Positions 18,227-26,411 of a stretch of DNA of 64,000 nt are shown in pieces (position 1 is the stretch's first letter; every line of letters begins with the position of its first letter). Source of the stretch: Gordonia prachuapensis. Lineage in GTDB: Bacteria; Actinomycetota; Actinomycetes; Mycobacteriales; Mycobacteriaceae. The position numbers were made by a program, and so were the translations under genes. The notes beneath the pieces are model-generated. The model was not told the DNA's origin. It ran no database searches and saw only the letters and a program-made list of their open reading frames with translations. The DNA lies in contig NZ_JAZDUE010000005.1 in the NCBI RefSeq assembly GCF_036350515.1, forward strand, positions 1 through 64,000, written 5' to 3'.

Positions 18227-19330
18227 ATGTCACCTTCCGCACGCTCCCGTCCACTGCATCCGTCGGCGCTGTTGACGGCGCTGCCGGGCATGATCGGCTT
18301 CATCCCCGAACGGTCCCTGATCCTGCTGGCATTCGGCGACGACCCCGGGACGATCAATACGTCGATGCGCCACGACCTGATCCTCGACGAGAACGGCGAG
18401 CTCGTCGACGCCCTGGTCTCGGTGCTCGACGGGCTCGCCGATGTGTGCCTGCGCAACGAGGTGCGGTCCGTCGTCGCCGTCGTGGTGGACGATCGCCATC
18501 CGATCTCCGACGCCCGGTACCGGCGCGTCTGCGAGGTCGCCGATGCACGTTTCGCCGCTGTCGGCGGCATCTGCGCCGGATTCGTCGTCGGCACGGTCGC
18601 CGAAAACGCGCGCTGGCAACGGGTATGGGTCACCGCGGGAGCAGCACCGTCCATCTCGCCGGTCTCGCCGTCGGATCTGTCGAGCGGCCGGATCGGGGAC
18701 CCGCACACGAGTCCGACGGCGGTGCGACGGACGGTGCGGACCGGGCGCCGGGTGCTGGCTCATCGCGAGGAGATGGAGGAGATGTTGCGGCCGCTGCCGC
18801 ATTGTGTCGGTCCGCACGACGGCGGCGGGAGCCCGGCGCGCCTGCGTGTCGTGGACGACCCCGACGACGGGGTCCTGCTGCGTGAGATCCTCGATCAGGT
18901 GCTTGCGCGGGCCGTGCCGTCGGCGGTACCGGACCTCGACTGCGCCACGGTCACCCGCCTCGGCGAGGCGTTGCTACGGCTGCCGGTCAGGGATGCGGCG
19001 ATGTCGTTCGCGGACACCGACCTGCGCCACGCGGCGGAATCGCTGTGGCGCGAGCTCGCCCGGCGCCTGACCGGGCGGAGCCGGGCAAGTGCGGCGACGA
19101 TGCTCGCCTACCAGCATTACGTCGACGGCGAAGGGGGATACGCCGGGGTCGCACTCGACTGCGCGCTGAACGCCGACCCGGAGTGGTCGCTGGCGATCCT
19201 GCTCGACCGGGCGCTACGCGGCGGGTTACCTCCCGATTCGATGCGCGCGATGATCCCCATGTGCCGTGACGTCGCCACGACTCTCGGTGTGGTGATGCCC
19301 GACCCGAGTGTGGAGCGTGAGGTGGGTTGA
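18227..19330 (+). CDS. DUF4192 domain protein
   Basis: A 367-residue cytoplasmic protein of the actinobacterial DUF4192 family. The family opening is clear: ALLTALPGMIGFIPERSLILLAFGDD, followed by DVCLRNEVRSVVAVVVDD. The C-terminal half is helical (RLTGRSRASAATMLAYQHYVDGEGGYAGVALDCAL). No catalytic motif or transmembrane segment is visible. Function is unknown; it is widely conserved near sigB/ideR in mycolic-acid bacteria. Start ATG 18227 has GAGG upstream; the frame opens ten codons earlier. It ends 18 bases before the convergent ideR stop. Confidence 0.88.
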   Translation: MSPSARSRPLHPSALLTALPGMIGFIPERSLILLAFGDDPGTINTSMRHDLILDENGELVDALVSVLDGLADVCLRNEVRSVVAVVVDDRHPISDARYRRVCEVADARFAAVGGICAGFVVGTVAENARWQRVWVTAGAAPSISPVSPSDLSSGRIGDPHTSPTAVRRTVRTGRRVLAHREEMEEMLRPLPHCVGPHDGGGSPARLRVVDDPDDGVLLREILDQVLARAVPSAVPDLDCATVTRLGEALLRLPVRDAAMSFADTDLRHAAESLWRELARRLTGRSRASAATMLAYQHYVDGEGGYAGVALDCALNADPEWSLAILLDRALRGGLPPDSMRAMIPMCRDVATTLGVVMPDPSVEREVG

Positions 19331-19348
19331 GATCCCCTCGTCGCGGGA

Positions 19349-20032
19349 TCAGACCTTCTCGACGAACACCGAGTGCGCCATCTCCTCGGCGAGTTCGAGG
19401 CCTTCGTGGCCCGGCGAGTTCACCACCGCGCGCCCGGGGCTGATGGTCACCGTCACGCGGGCATTGGGCACCACGCCCGCCTCGCGTAGCTCGCTGATCA
19501 GAGCGGCGTCGGACTGAGCGTGCTCGGACAGGCGTCGGACGATGACGACCACCGGCGCGCCCTGCGGCAGGTCGGACAGGCGGGTGGCGCCGTCGGTGGC
19601 CGGGGCATGGGCCACACCGAGCTGATCGAGTCCGGGGATCGGGTTGCCGTAGGGCGACGTGGTCGGGTTGTCCAGGACGGTGAGGAGGCGTCGTTCGACG
19701 TTCTCGCTCATCACGTGCTCCCAGCGGCAGGCCTCCTCGTGGACCTGATCCCACGGCATGCCGATGACGTCGACCAGCAGGCGCTCGGCGAGGCGGTGCT
19801 TGCGCATCACCGCGATCGCCAGTTCGCGACCCTTGTCGGTCAATTCCAGATGGCGATCCCCGGCGACGTGCAGCAGACCGTCACGCTCCATGCGGGCCAC
19901 CGTCTGTGACACGGTGGGGCCGCTCTGCTCCAGCCTCTCGGCGATACGCGCGCGCAGGGGGACGATGCCTTCCTCTTCGAGGTCATAGATCGTCCGCAAG
20001 TACATCTCGGTGGTGTCGACCAGATCGTTCAC
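19349..20032 (-). CDS. ideR: Iron-dependent repressor IdeR (DtxR family)
   Basis: A 227-residue DtxR/IdeR. The HTH (about 26-50) reads ARIAERLEQSGPTVSQTVARMERDGLL. All DtxR metal ligands are present at canonical positions with GTG 20032 as start: Met10, Cys102, Glu105, His106 (primary) and His79, Glu83, His98 (ancillary). The C-terminal SH3-like domain follows. With Fe(II) bound, IdeR represses siderophore and uptake genes and activates storage genes. GTG 20032 matches the conserved (M)NDLVDTTEMYLRTIYDLEE start; the frame is open 18 codons further. I saw no iron box inside the window. Confidence 0.97.
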   Translation of the reverse strand: MNDLVDTTEMYLRTIYDLEEEGIVPLRARIAERLEQSGPTVSQTVARMERDGLLHVAGDRHLELTDKGRELAIAVMRKHRLAERLLVDVIGMPWDQVHEEACRWEHVMSENVERRLLTVLDNPTTSPYGNPIPGLDQLGVAHAPATDGATRLSDLPQGAPVVVIVRRLSEHAQSDAALISELREAGVVPNARVTVTISPGRAVVNSPGHEGLELAEEMAHSVFVEKV

Positions 20033-20181
20033 GGTACGCAGTCCCTTCGTCTCCACCAAGGGTACCTTGACGTCCCGGTGTCCCACGCCCCCAGCGTGTC
20101 GCGAATCCGCAGCCCAGGACGTGCCCCGGGAGGCGAACCGTGGCGTGTCGGCGAACCCAGCCGGTTCGTGGGCGGAAGCAC

Positions 20182-20196
20182 TAGCCTGGGACCGTG
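20182..20196 (+). promoter_or_regulatory. acuC -10 element, leaderless start
   Basis: TAGCCT (20182-20187) is followed by 6 bases and then the GTG at 20194. This spacing puts the transcription start on the G of the start codon, so the mRNA is predicted to be leaderless. No ribosome site is present upstream of GTG. Confidence 0.6.
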
Positions 20197-21459
20197 ACTC
20201 CGAGCACGAGCGACGAAGCGGCGGCGGTCATCTGGAGCGAGGACTTCCTGAGCTACAAGTGGGCCCACACGCACCCGATGAATCCCGTCCGACTGGCCCT
20301 GACCATGACACTCGCGCAGAGTCTCGGCATCCTCGACGGCGTGGACAGCCGGGCGCCGCTCGACATCGACGACTCGGCGCTGACCGTGGTGCACTCGACC
20401 GAGTACATCGACGCCGTGCGGGCGGTCGGATCGGGAACCGCGTCGTTGTCCGGCCCGCTGCTCGAGCGTCTCTTCGGCCTCGGCGACGCCGACAACCCGG
20501 TGTTCGACGGCATGCACGAGGCGGCGCGTCTGCTCGTCGGTGGAACCCTGGCGGCGGCGCAGGCGGTGGGGTCGGGTTCGGTGCGGCGAGCCGTGAACAT
20601 CAGCGGCGGAATGCATCACGCCATGAAGGCCAGGGCGGCGGGCTTCTGCATCTACAACGACTGCGCGGTGGCGATCCGCTGGCTGCTCGACAACGGATTC
20701 GACCGGATCGCCTATGTCGACATCGATGCCCACCACGGCGACGGTGTGCAGGTCGAGTTCGCTGCGGACCCGCGCGTGCTGACGGTGTCGCTGCACCAGC
20801 ACCCGGCGACGTTGTGGCCGGGTACGGGGTGGCCGACCGAGGTGGGTGACGGAGACGCCGCCGGCACCGCGGTCAACGTCGCGCTCATGCCGGATGTGGC
20901 CGACCGTCTGTGGCTGCGGGCCTTTCACGCGGTGGTCCCGTCGGTTCTGGACCAGTTCCGGCCGCAGATCCTGATCAGCCAGTGCGGCGTGGACAGTCAT
21001 CGGGCGGACCCGCTGACCGACCTGTCACTCACCGTGGACGGCCAGCGCGCGGCGATGCAGGCGATGCGCGACCTGGCCGAGAAGTACTGCGAGGGACGAT
21101 GGATCGCGGTGGGCGGCGGTGGGTACGGCGTGGTCGACGTGGTGCCGCGCAGCTGGACCCATCTGTTGGCCGTCGTGCTGGACCGTGACGTGGCCGTGGA
21201 CACCGAGATCAACGAATCGTGGTGTGCCACAGCCGGGCAGATCGCCCAGACCGTGCACTCCGATTACTCACGGGCGCCGGTCGGGGTGATGGGTGACGGT
21301 GGTGACGTCGACTACGTCGCCTGGGATGGTGACACCGGCCAGGACCCACCCGACGGTGTGAGTGGCTCCGCGCAACGTCAGACCGACCGCGCGATACTGG
21401 CGACCCGGCGAGCGGTGTACCCGCTGCACGGTCTCGACCCGGAGGATCCTCGTGACTGA
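20194..21459 (+). CDS. acuC: AcuC-type protein deacetylase (class I/II HDAC fold)
   Basis: A 421-residue zinc-dependent deacetylase. Catalytic motifs are the His pair in GGMHHAMK, zinc ligands in YVDIDAHHGDGVQ, Asp in SQCGVDSHRADPLTDLSL, and the GGGGYG oxyanion loop. In Bacillus, AcuC deacetylates acetyl-CoA synthetase and reactivates it. The next gene encodes a GNAT/acyl-CoA ligase fusion and overlaps by 8 bases, so eraser and putative writer are translationally coupled. Start GTG 20194 appears leaderless. Confidence 0.92.
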   Translation: MTPSTSDEAAAVIWSEDFLSYKWAHTHPMNPVRLALTMTLAQSLGILDGVDSRAPLDIDDSALTVVHSTEYIDAVRAVGSGTASLSGPLLERLFGLGDADNPVFDGMHEAARLLVGGTLAAAQAVGSGSVRRAVNISGGMHHAMKARAAGFCIYNDCAVAIRWLLDNGFDRIAYVDIDAHHGDGVQVEFAADPRVLTVSLHQHPATLWPGTGWPTEVGDGDAAGTAVNVALMPDVADRLWLRAFHAVVPSVLDQFRPQILISQCGVDSHRADPLTDLSLTVDGQRAAMQAMRDLAEKYCEGRWIAVGGGGYGVVDVVPRSWTHLLAVVLDRDVAVDTEINESWCATAGQIAQTVHSDYSRAPVGVMGDGGDVDYVAWDGDTGQDPPDGVSGSAQRQTDRAILATRRAVYPLHGLDPEDPRD

Positions 21460-24322
21460 CCAGGACCAGACCGAGAAGGTGCCGGATGCCGATGCGGCAT
21501 CGGCGGATCCGGGTGCGGTGGCCGAGCAGCCGCGGCCGCGCGATCCCTGGGACTATCCGCGGCACTGGATCGCCGACGTCCTCGCCTCGGACGGCGGAGT
21601 GGTGCATCTGCGGCCGATCGTGCCCGACGATGCCGACCGCGTGGTGCGGTTTCACTCCAGCCTGTCCGAGCGGACGCGCTATATGCGCTACTTCGGACCC
21701 ACCCCCACCCTGCCGCCGCGCGAACTGGCGCGGATGACCACCGTCGACTACCAGAAGCGGGTGGCACTCGTCGCCGTGCTGGGCGGCGACATCATCGCCA
21801 TCGGTCTCTACGAGGGACTGGGGTTCGACGGCAAGCCGGAATCGGCGGAGGTGGCCTTCGTCGTCGCCGATGACCATCAGGGCCGGGGGCTGGGTCCCAT
21901 CCTGCTGGAGCACCTCGCCGGGGCCGCGGCCGAGAACGGCTTCACCCGATTCGAGGCCGAGGTGCTCAGCGAGAACCCGAACATGGTCGCGGTGTTCCGG
22001 GACGCCGGGTATCAACTGTCCCGGAGTTTCGACGGCAGCACGGTGCACGTCGAGTTCCTGATCGACCCGACCGAGGCGCTGATGTCGGTGCGCAACGGGC
22101 GGGAGCGAGCCTCCGAGGCGCGGAGCGTCGCCAATCTGCTCAGGCCGTCGTCGGTCGCCGTGATCGGGGCGTCGACCGACCCGAAGAAGGTCGGAAACGC
22201 ATTGCTGGCCAACATCATCGCCGGTGGATTCACCGGTCCGGTGTTCCCGGTGAACGGCCCGGCCCCGACGGATGACGCGGCCGAGGACCCGGGCAGCGGG
22301 CCCGGCGGCTCGGGTCCCGGACGATCGTCACCGGCGCAGCGTCGGGGGCACCCACGCCCGCCGTCGGTGCGCGGCATCCGGGCCTATCGCACGGTCCGCG
22401 ATGTCCCGGACCCAGTCGACCTCGCGGTGGTGGCGGTGCCGGCCGCGATCGTCGACGACGTGCTCGACGACTGTCTGGTCAAGGGTGTACGCACCCTCGT
22501 CGTCGTCTCGTCCGGTTTCGGCGAGAGCGGTGAGGCGGGCCTGGAGAGCGAGCGTCGGCTGCTCGAGCAGATCCGCGAGCACGGCATGCGCCTCGTGGGT
22601 CCGAATGCACTCGGGGTGGCCAACAACAGCGGGTCGATCGCCTTGAACGCCACGTTGGCGCCGCGCATCCCGGCCGCGGGGCGCGTTGGCTTCTTCTGCC
22701 AGTCCGGCGCGCTCGGCATCGCGATCCTGGACACCGCCGCTCGTCGTCAGATCGGGTTGTCGACGTTCGTGTCGGCCGGCAATCGCGCCGACGTGTCCGG
22801 CAACGACCTGCTGCAGTACTGGGACACCGACACCGACACCGACGTCGTCCTGCTCTACCTGGAGAGTTTCGGTAACCCGCGCAAGTTCTCCCGGATCGCC
22901 CGTCGGGTCTCGCGGTCGAAACCGATCGTCGCGGTCAAGGCGGGCAAGGGCGCGATGACCGCGGCCCGTGCCGAGCGGTCGTCGGCGGCCAACCTCGACG
23001 ACCAGATCGCCCAGATGGTGCTGGATCAGGCGGGTGTCATCCAGGTCCATACCATCTCCGAACTCTTCGACTGCGCAACGATCTTCGCCTACCAGCCGAT
23101 CCCGCGCGGACCGCGCACCCGCATCATCGGCAACTCGTCGGTGCTGGGCAGCCTGGCCGCCGACACGGCACGCAGCGGCGGCCTCGAGGTCACCGACACG
23201 ATCGACCTGGGGGCCGGTGCCACCGAGGACGAGTTCGAGACCGCTGTCACCGCGGCGATGCGCGATCCCGAGGTGGATGCGGTGCTCGTGGTGTTCGTGC
23301 CACCTGTGGCAGTCGACGCCGACTGGCATGCCCGGGCGCTGATGGCGGCGGCCACCACACCCGATGCCGACGGACCCAAACCGATCGTGACCACGTTCCT
23401 GGCCGTCGAGGGCATACCGCCCGGTTTGATGAAGCCCGGGCCGAACGGGTTGCCGCAGCGTGGTTCCATTCCGTCGTACGGAAGCCCCGAGCGGGCGGCC
23501 AATGCGCTGGCGCGCTCCTGGCAGTACGCCCGCTGGACGCAGCGTCCCGAGTCGGAGGTCCATCGGCCCGACGGCACCGACCCGGAGGCCGCGCGAACGT
23601 TCGTCCGGGAGGTCATGGCCGATGCGCCCGACGATCCGTCCGCCGGACCTGGCCGCACGCTCGGACCGCGGGAGTCGGCGACGCTGCTGCGGTGGTACGG
23701 CATCGGCGTCGTGCCGTTCGAGGAGGTCGGCACCATGCACGAGGCCGCCGCCGCGGCCGACCGCCTCGGATTCCCGGTGGCGGTGAAGGCGACATCGGAG
23801 ACCTGGCGCGGCCGGCTGGACCGTGAGGGCGCCCGGCTCGACCTCCCGGACGCGACGGCAGTGATCACGGCGTTCTCCGAGCTGAGCGGCCTCACCGGCG
23901 ACAGCGTGCTCCACGTGCAGAAGATGGCTCCGAAGGGGATCGGGACCACCGTCCGCGTCCGCGACGACAAGTCGTTCGGCTCGCTGATCTCGTTCGGTCT
24001 GTCCGGACGCACCTTTGAACTGCTCGGTGACCACGGGTATCGGGCGATTCCGCTGTCGCCACTGGACGCCACCGAACTGCTCGACGAGCCGAGGTCGGCG
24101 CCGCTGCTCACGGGCTACGCGGGGGAGCCGCCCGTCGACCGCGCCGCCCTCACCGATCTGCTGACGCGGATCTCCACATTGGTCGACGACATCCCCGAGG
24201 TCCGCGAGGTGCACTGCGATCCGATCCTGGCCTCCCCGGACGGTGTGGCCGTGCTGAGTGCGGTGATACGCGTCGGTCCGGTGCCCACACGTGCGGACAC
24301 CGGACCGAGACGATTGAGTTAG
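21452..24322 (+). CDS. GNAT acetyltransferase fused to ADP-forming acyl-CoA synthetase domains (Pat-like)
   Basis: A 956-residue fusion. The N-terminal GNAT domain (about 45-205) reads VHLRPIVPDDADRVVRFHSSLSERT and VADDHQGRGLGPILL (acetyl-CoA loop). Next come a CoA-binding Rossmann domain (about 225-345, VAVIGASTDPKKVGNALL), a succinyl-CoA-ligase-like domain (about 350-650, GFFCQSGALGIAIL), and an ATP-grasp domain (about 735-945). Such proteins include lysine acetyltransferases that modify acetyl-CoA synthetase; the ligase half is often regulatory. The start GTG 21452 has GGAGG upstream and overlaps the acuC stop. A Gly/Ser/Pro-rich insert of about 38 residues (about 270-308) interrupts the CoA-binding domain. 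Confidence 0.9.
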   Translation: MTDQDQTEKVPDADAASADPGAVAEQPRPRDPWDYPRHWIADVLASDGGVVHLRPIVPDDADRVVRFHSSLSERTRYMRYFGPTPTLPPRELARMTTVDYQKRVALVAVLGGDIIAIGLYEGLGFDGKPESAEVAFVVADDHQGRGLGPILLEHLAGAAAENGFTRFEAEVLSENPNMVAVFRDAGYQLSRSFDGSTVHVEFLIDPTEALMSVRNGRERASEARSVANLLRPSSVAVIGASTDPKKVGNALLANIIAGGFTGPVFPVNGPAPTDDAAEDPGSGPGGSGPGRSSPAQRRGHPRPPSVRGIRAYRTVRDVPDPVDLAVVAVPAAIVDDVLDDCLVKGVRTLVVVSSGFGESGEAGLESERRLLEQIREHGMRLVGPNALGVANNSGSIALNATLAPRIPAAGRVGFFCQSGALGIAILDTAARRQIGLSTFVSAGNRADVSGNDLLQYWDTDTDTDVVLLYLESFGNPRKFSRIARRVSRSKPIVAVKAGKGAMTAARAERSSAANLDDQIAQMVLDQAGVIQVHTISELFDCATIFAYQPIPRGPRTRIIGNSSVLGSLAADTARSGGLEVTDTIDLGAGATEDEFETAVTAAMRDPEVDAVLVVFVPPVAVDADWHARALMAAATTPDADGPKPIVTTFLAVEGIPPGLMKPGPNGLPQRGSIPSYGSPERAANALARSWQYARWTQRPESEVHRPDGTDPEAARTFVREVMADAPDDPSAGPGRTLGPRESATLLRWYGIGVVPFEEVGTMHEAAAAADRLGFPVAVKATSETWRGRLDREGARLDLPDATAVITAFSELSGLTGDSVLHVQKMAPKGIGTTVRVRDDKSFGSLISFGLSGRTFELLGDHGYRAIPLSPLDATELLDEPRSAPLLTGYAGEPPVDRAALTDLLTRISTLVDDIPEVREVHCDPILASPDGVAVLSAVIRVGPVPTRADTGPRRLS

Positions 24323-24366
24323 TCACCGACTGACCTGGCACCGACGCGCGGCACCAGGACCGGAGA

Positions 24367-25386
24367 TCAGCTGGCGTAGGCGCGGAGGCGCTCCGCGCGT
24401 TCGCCCTGACGTAGCTTGCCCATGACCTCGCGTTCGATCTGCCGGACACGTTCGCGCGACAGCCCGAACATCCGGCCGATCTGATCGAGTGTTCGCGGCT
24501 GACCGTCGTCGAGGCCGTAGCGCATCCGGATCACCTGCTGCTCACGCTCGTCGAGAGTGGACAGCACCGAGCGGATGTCGGAGTGGAGGAGTCCGGCGAT
24601 GACCGCGTTCTCCGCCGACGTGGCCTCGGCGTCCTCGATGAAGTCGCCGAGCGGTGCCTCCTCGTCACTGCCCACCGGCATGTCGAGGCTGACCGGATCA
24701 CGGCTGTGATCGAGGAGATCGGCGATCTTCTCGGCCGGGATGCCCGACTCGTTGGCCAGTTCGTCGTCGGTGGCCTCACGGCCGAGCTGCTGGTGCAGTT
24801 CCCGCTTGATGCGGGCCAGTTTGTTGACCTGCTCGACGAGGTGGACGGGCAGGCGGATCGTGCGGCTCTGGTCGGCCATGCCGCGGGTGATCGCCTGACG
24901 GATCCACCAGGTGGCGTAGGTCGAGAACTTGAAGCCCTTCGCGTAGTCGAATTTCTCCATCGCACGGATCAGGCCGAGGTTGCCCTCCTGGATGAGGTCG
25001 AGCAGGGGCATGCCGCGACCGGTGTAGCGCTTCGCGAGCGAGACGACGAGGCGGAGGTTGGCCTCGAGCAGATGTGCACGCGCGTACTCGCCCTCGCGGA
25101 CGATGACGGCGAGGTCACGCTTCTTGGTCGCCGACAGCCGCTTCTTGGTGGCCAGCAGGTGCTTGGCATAGAGGCCCGCCTCGATCTGCTTGGCCAGTTC
25201 GACCTCCTGCTCCGCGTTGAGCAGAGCGGTGCGGCCGATGCCGTTGAGATAGACGCGGACAAGGTCGGCGGCCGGGGATTGGGCGTCGAGATCCTGCTCC
25301 GTCATCGCGGGGCGAAGGGTGCTTGTGGCGGGATCGTCTGCGACTCCGATAGTCGTGGTCGGGCGTGCAACTGTCGAGCGTGACAT
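24367..25386 (-). CDS. sigB: Principal-like RNA polymerase sigma factor SigB
   Basis: A 339-residue group 2 sigma factor. Region 1.2 starts at DLVRVYLNGIGRTALLNAEQEVELAK; region 2 contains LIQEGNLGLIRAMEKFDYAKGFKFSTYATWWIRQAI; region 4.2 ends in GLSRERVRQIEREVMGKLR. It lacks the long acidic/basic N-terminal extension of SigA at 33746, so it is SigB rather than the housekeeping factor. Start ATG 25386 has AGGAGG. An ECF-type promoter upstream suggests envelope/oxidative-stress sigma factors drive it. In M. tuberculosis sigB lies next to ideR; here acuC and the GNAT fusion lie between them. Confidence 0.95.
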   Translation of the reverse strand: MSRSTVARPTTTIGVADDPATSTLRPAMTEQDLDAQSPAADLVRVYLNGIGRTALLNAEQEVELAKQIEAGLYAKHLLATKKRLSATKKRDLAVIVREGEYARAHLLEANLRLVVSLAKRYTGRGMPLLDLIQEGNLGLIRAMEKFDYAKGFKFSTYATWWIRQAITRGMADQSRTIRLPVHLVEQVNKLARIKRELHQQLGREATDDELANESGIPAEKIADLLDHSRDPVSLDMPVGSDEEAPLGDFIEDAEATSAENAVIAGLLHSDIRSVLSTLDEREQQVIRMRYGLDDGQPRTLDQIGRMFGLSRERVRQIEREVMGKLRQGERAERLRAYAS

Positions 25387-25420
25387 TCGGCCTCCTGACT
25401 TGAGTGCGTACACCGGGTTC

Positions 25421-25447
25421 AACGCGAACAGATGGGCGAAAGTTCCC
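25421..25447 (-). promoter_or_regulatory. ECF (SigE/SigH-type) promoter of sigB
   Basis: On the minus strand GGGAAC (25442-25447) is followed by a 17-base spacer and CGTT (25421-25424), 34 bases before the sigB ATG. This matches the mycobacterial SigE/SigH consensus GGAAC-N16/18-GTT, and mycobacterial sigB is known to be driven by these factors. Confidence 0.75.
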
Positions 25448-25543
25448 GGGAGCGTCCGGTGCGTCCATCGCCCGGATACGGACTGAGCTGCCGGTTTGCC
25501 GACAGATGCAGTCGTCTACATGAGAAGTTGCTGAGAGTGTGGC

Positions 25544-25969
25544 TCAGCGGGAACGACGTTCGCGGTCGATGCGCTCGTCGCCGGACGGGTCGTCGGTCGT
25601 GGAATCCACGATGCGACCGTCGACCGCTCGCCGCGTCCCGTCCAGCGATGGGGGGCCGACGACCGAATGGTCGGTTCCGTACCGGTATTGGGGTACCTCG
25701 CCGCGCTTGCGGGGCGGCCGGTCGTTGGCGATCAGGACCGCCACCCACGGGATCGGGATGGACGCCGCGACGATGGCCAGCGCCAGCAGCCCGTTGCCTG
25801 TCGCGCTGTAGACGAAGCCGGCGATCACCAGCGCGGGAACGCGGAAGGCCATCAACGTCAGATATTTGCGCACACGCACCCGATGCTGGTCGTCGAGCGA
25901 CTGTTGCGCACCGGTGATCAGAAAGGCCTGGGGGTCGTTGGCGTGCCCCCTCGATCCTTCTCTGCTCAT
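25544..25969 (-). CDS. DUF3099 membrane protein
   Basis: A 141-residue protein with two closely spaced transmembrane helices (about 37-56 and 59-78: YLTLMAFRVPALVIAGFVYS and LLALAIVAASIPIPWVAVLI). The N-terminus AFLITGAQQSLDDQHRVRVRKYL is typical of DUF3099. The C-terminus is charged and disordered. Function is unknown. Start ATG 25969 has GGTGG-like pairing upstream; the frame opens 13 codons earlier. It precedes sigB on the same strand with a gap of about 157 bases that contains the sigB promoter, so sigB is likely transcribed independently. Confidence 0.85.
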   Translation of the reverse strand: MSREGSRGHANDPQAFLITGAQQSLDDQHRVRVRKYLTLMAFRVPALVIAGFVYSATGNGLLALAIVAASIPIPWVAVLIANDRPPRKRGEVPQYRYGTDHSVVGPPSLDGTRRAVDGRIVDSTTDDPSGDERIDRERRSR

Positions 25970-26101
25970 GCTTCCACCATCCCACTTCGCCGCCCGGGAT
26001 GCACTCATGGCCCCCGTGATCCGAACCCGACTGTCGAGGTCTCACACAGGTCATTCGGAGCCGTATCCCTTCCGGCGTTGTCGTGGCGCACAATGGTCTC
26101 C

Positions 26102-26371
26102 ATGGGAACAGAGACAATCGAGCGGCCGGACCTCGACGAGCGGACCGACGTCGACGAACGGCCGGACGCCGACACCACCGATCACGGCAACGACGACCGC
26201 CCCAAGTTCTTCCACTACGTGAAGAAGGACAGGATCGCGGAGAGCGCGGTCATGGGCAATCACGTCGTGGCGTTGTGCGGGGAGACATTCCCCGTGACGC
26301 GATCGGCCAAACCCGGCTCACCGGTCTGCCCGAAGTGCAAGAAGATCTACAACCGGATGCGCAAGGGCTGA
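26102..26371 (+). CDS. DUF3039 small zinc-binding-like protein
   Basis: An 89-residue protein. The N-terminal third is acidic and disordered. The C-terminal core KFFHYVKKDRIAESAVMG then VALCGETFPV and PVCPKCKKIY is the DUF3039 signature, with three cysteines plus a His that could bind zinc. Function is unknown; it is conserved across Actinobacteria. Start ATG 26102 or in-frame ATG 26093; neither has a strong ribosome site. It is convergent with the BrkB-like gene. Confidence 0.87.
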   Translation: MGTETIERPDLDERTDVDERPDADTTDHGNDDRPKFFHYVKKDRIAESAVMGNHVVALCGETFPVTRSAKPGSPVCPKCKKIYNRMRKG

Positions 26372-26411
26372 GCATTCCCCCGGGCCGGGATGCCGCGCCG
26401 CTCGGCCGCGG

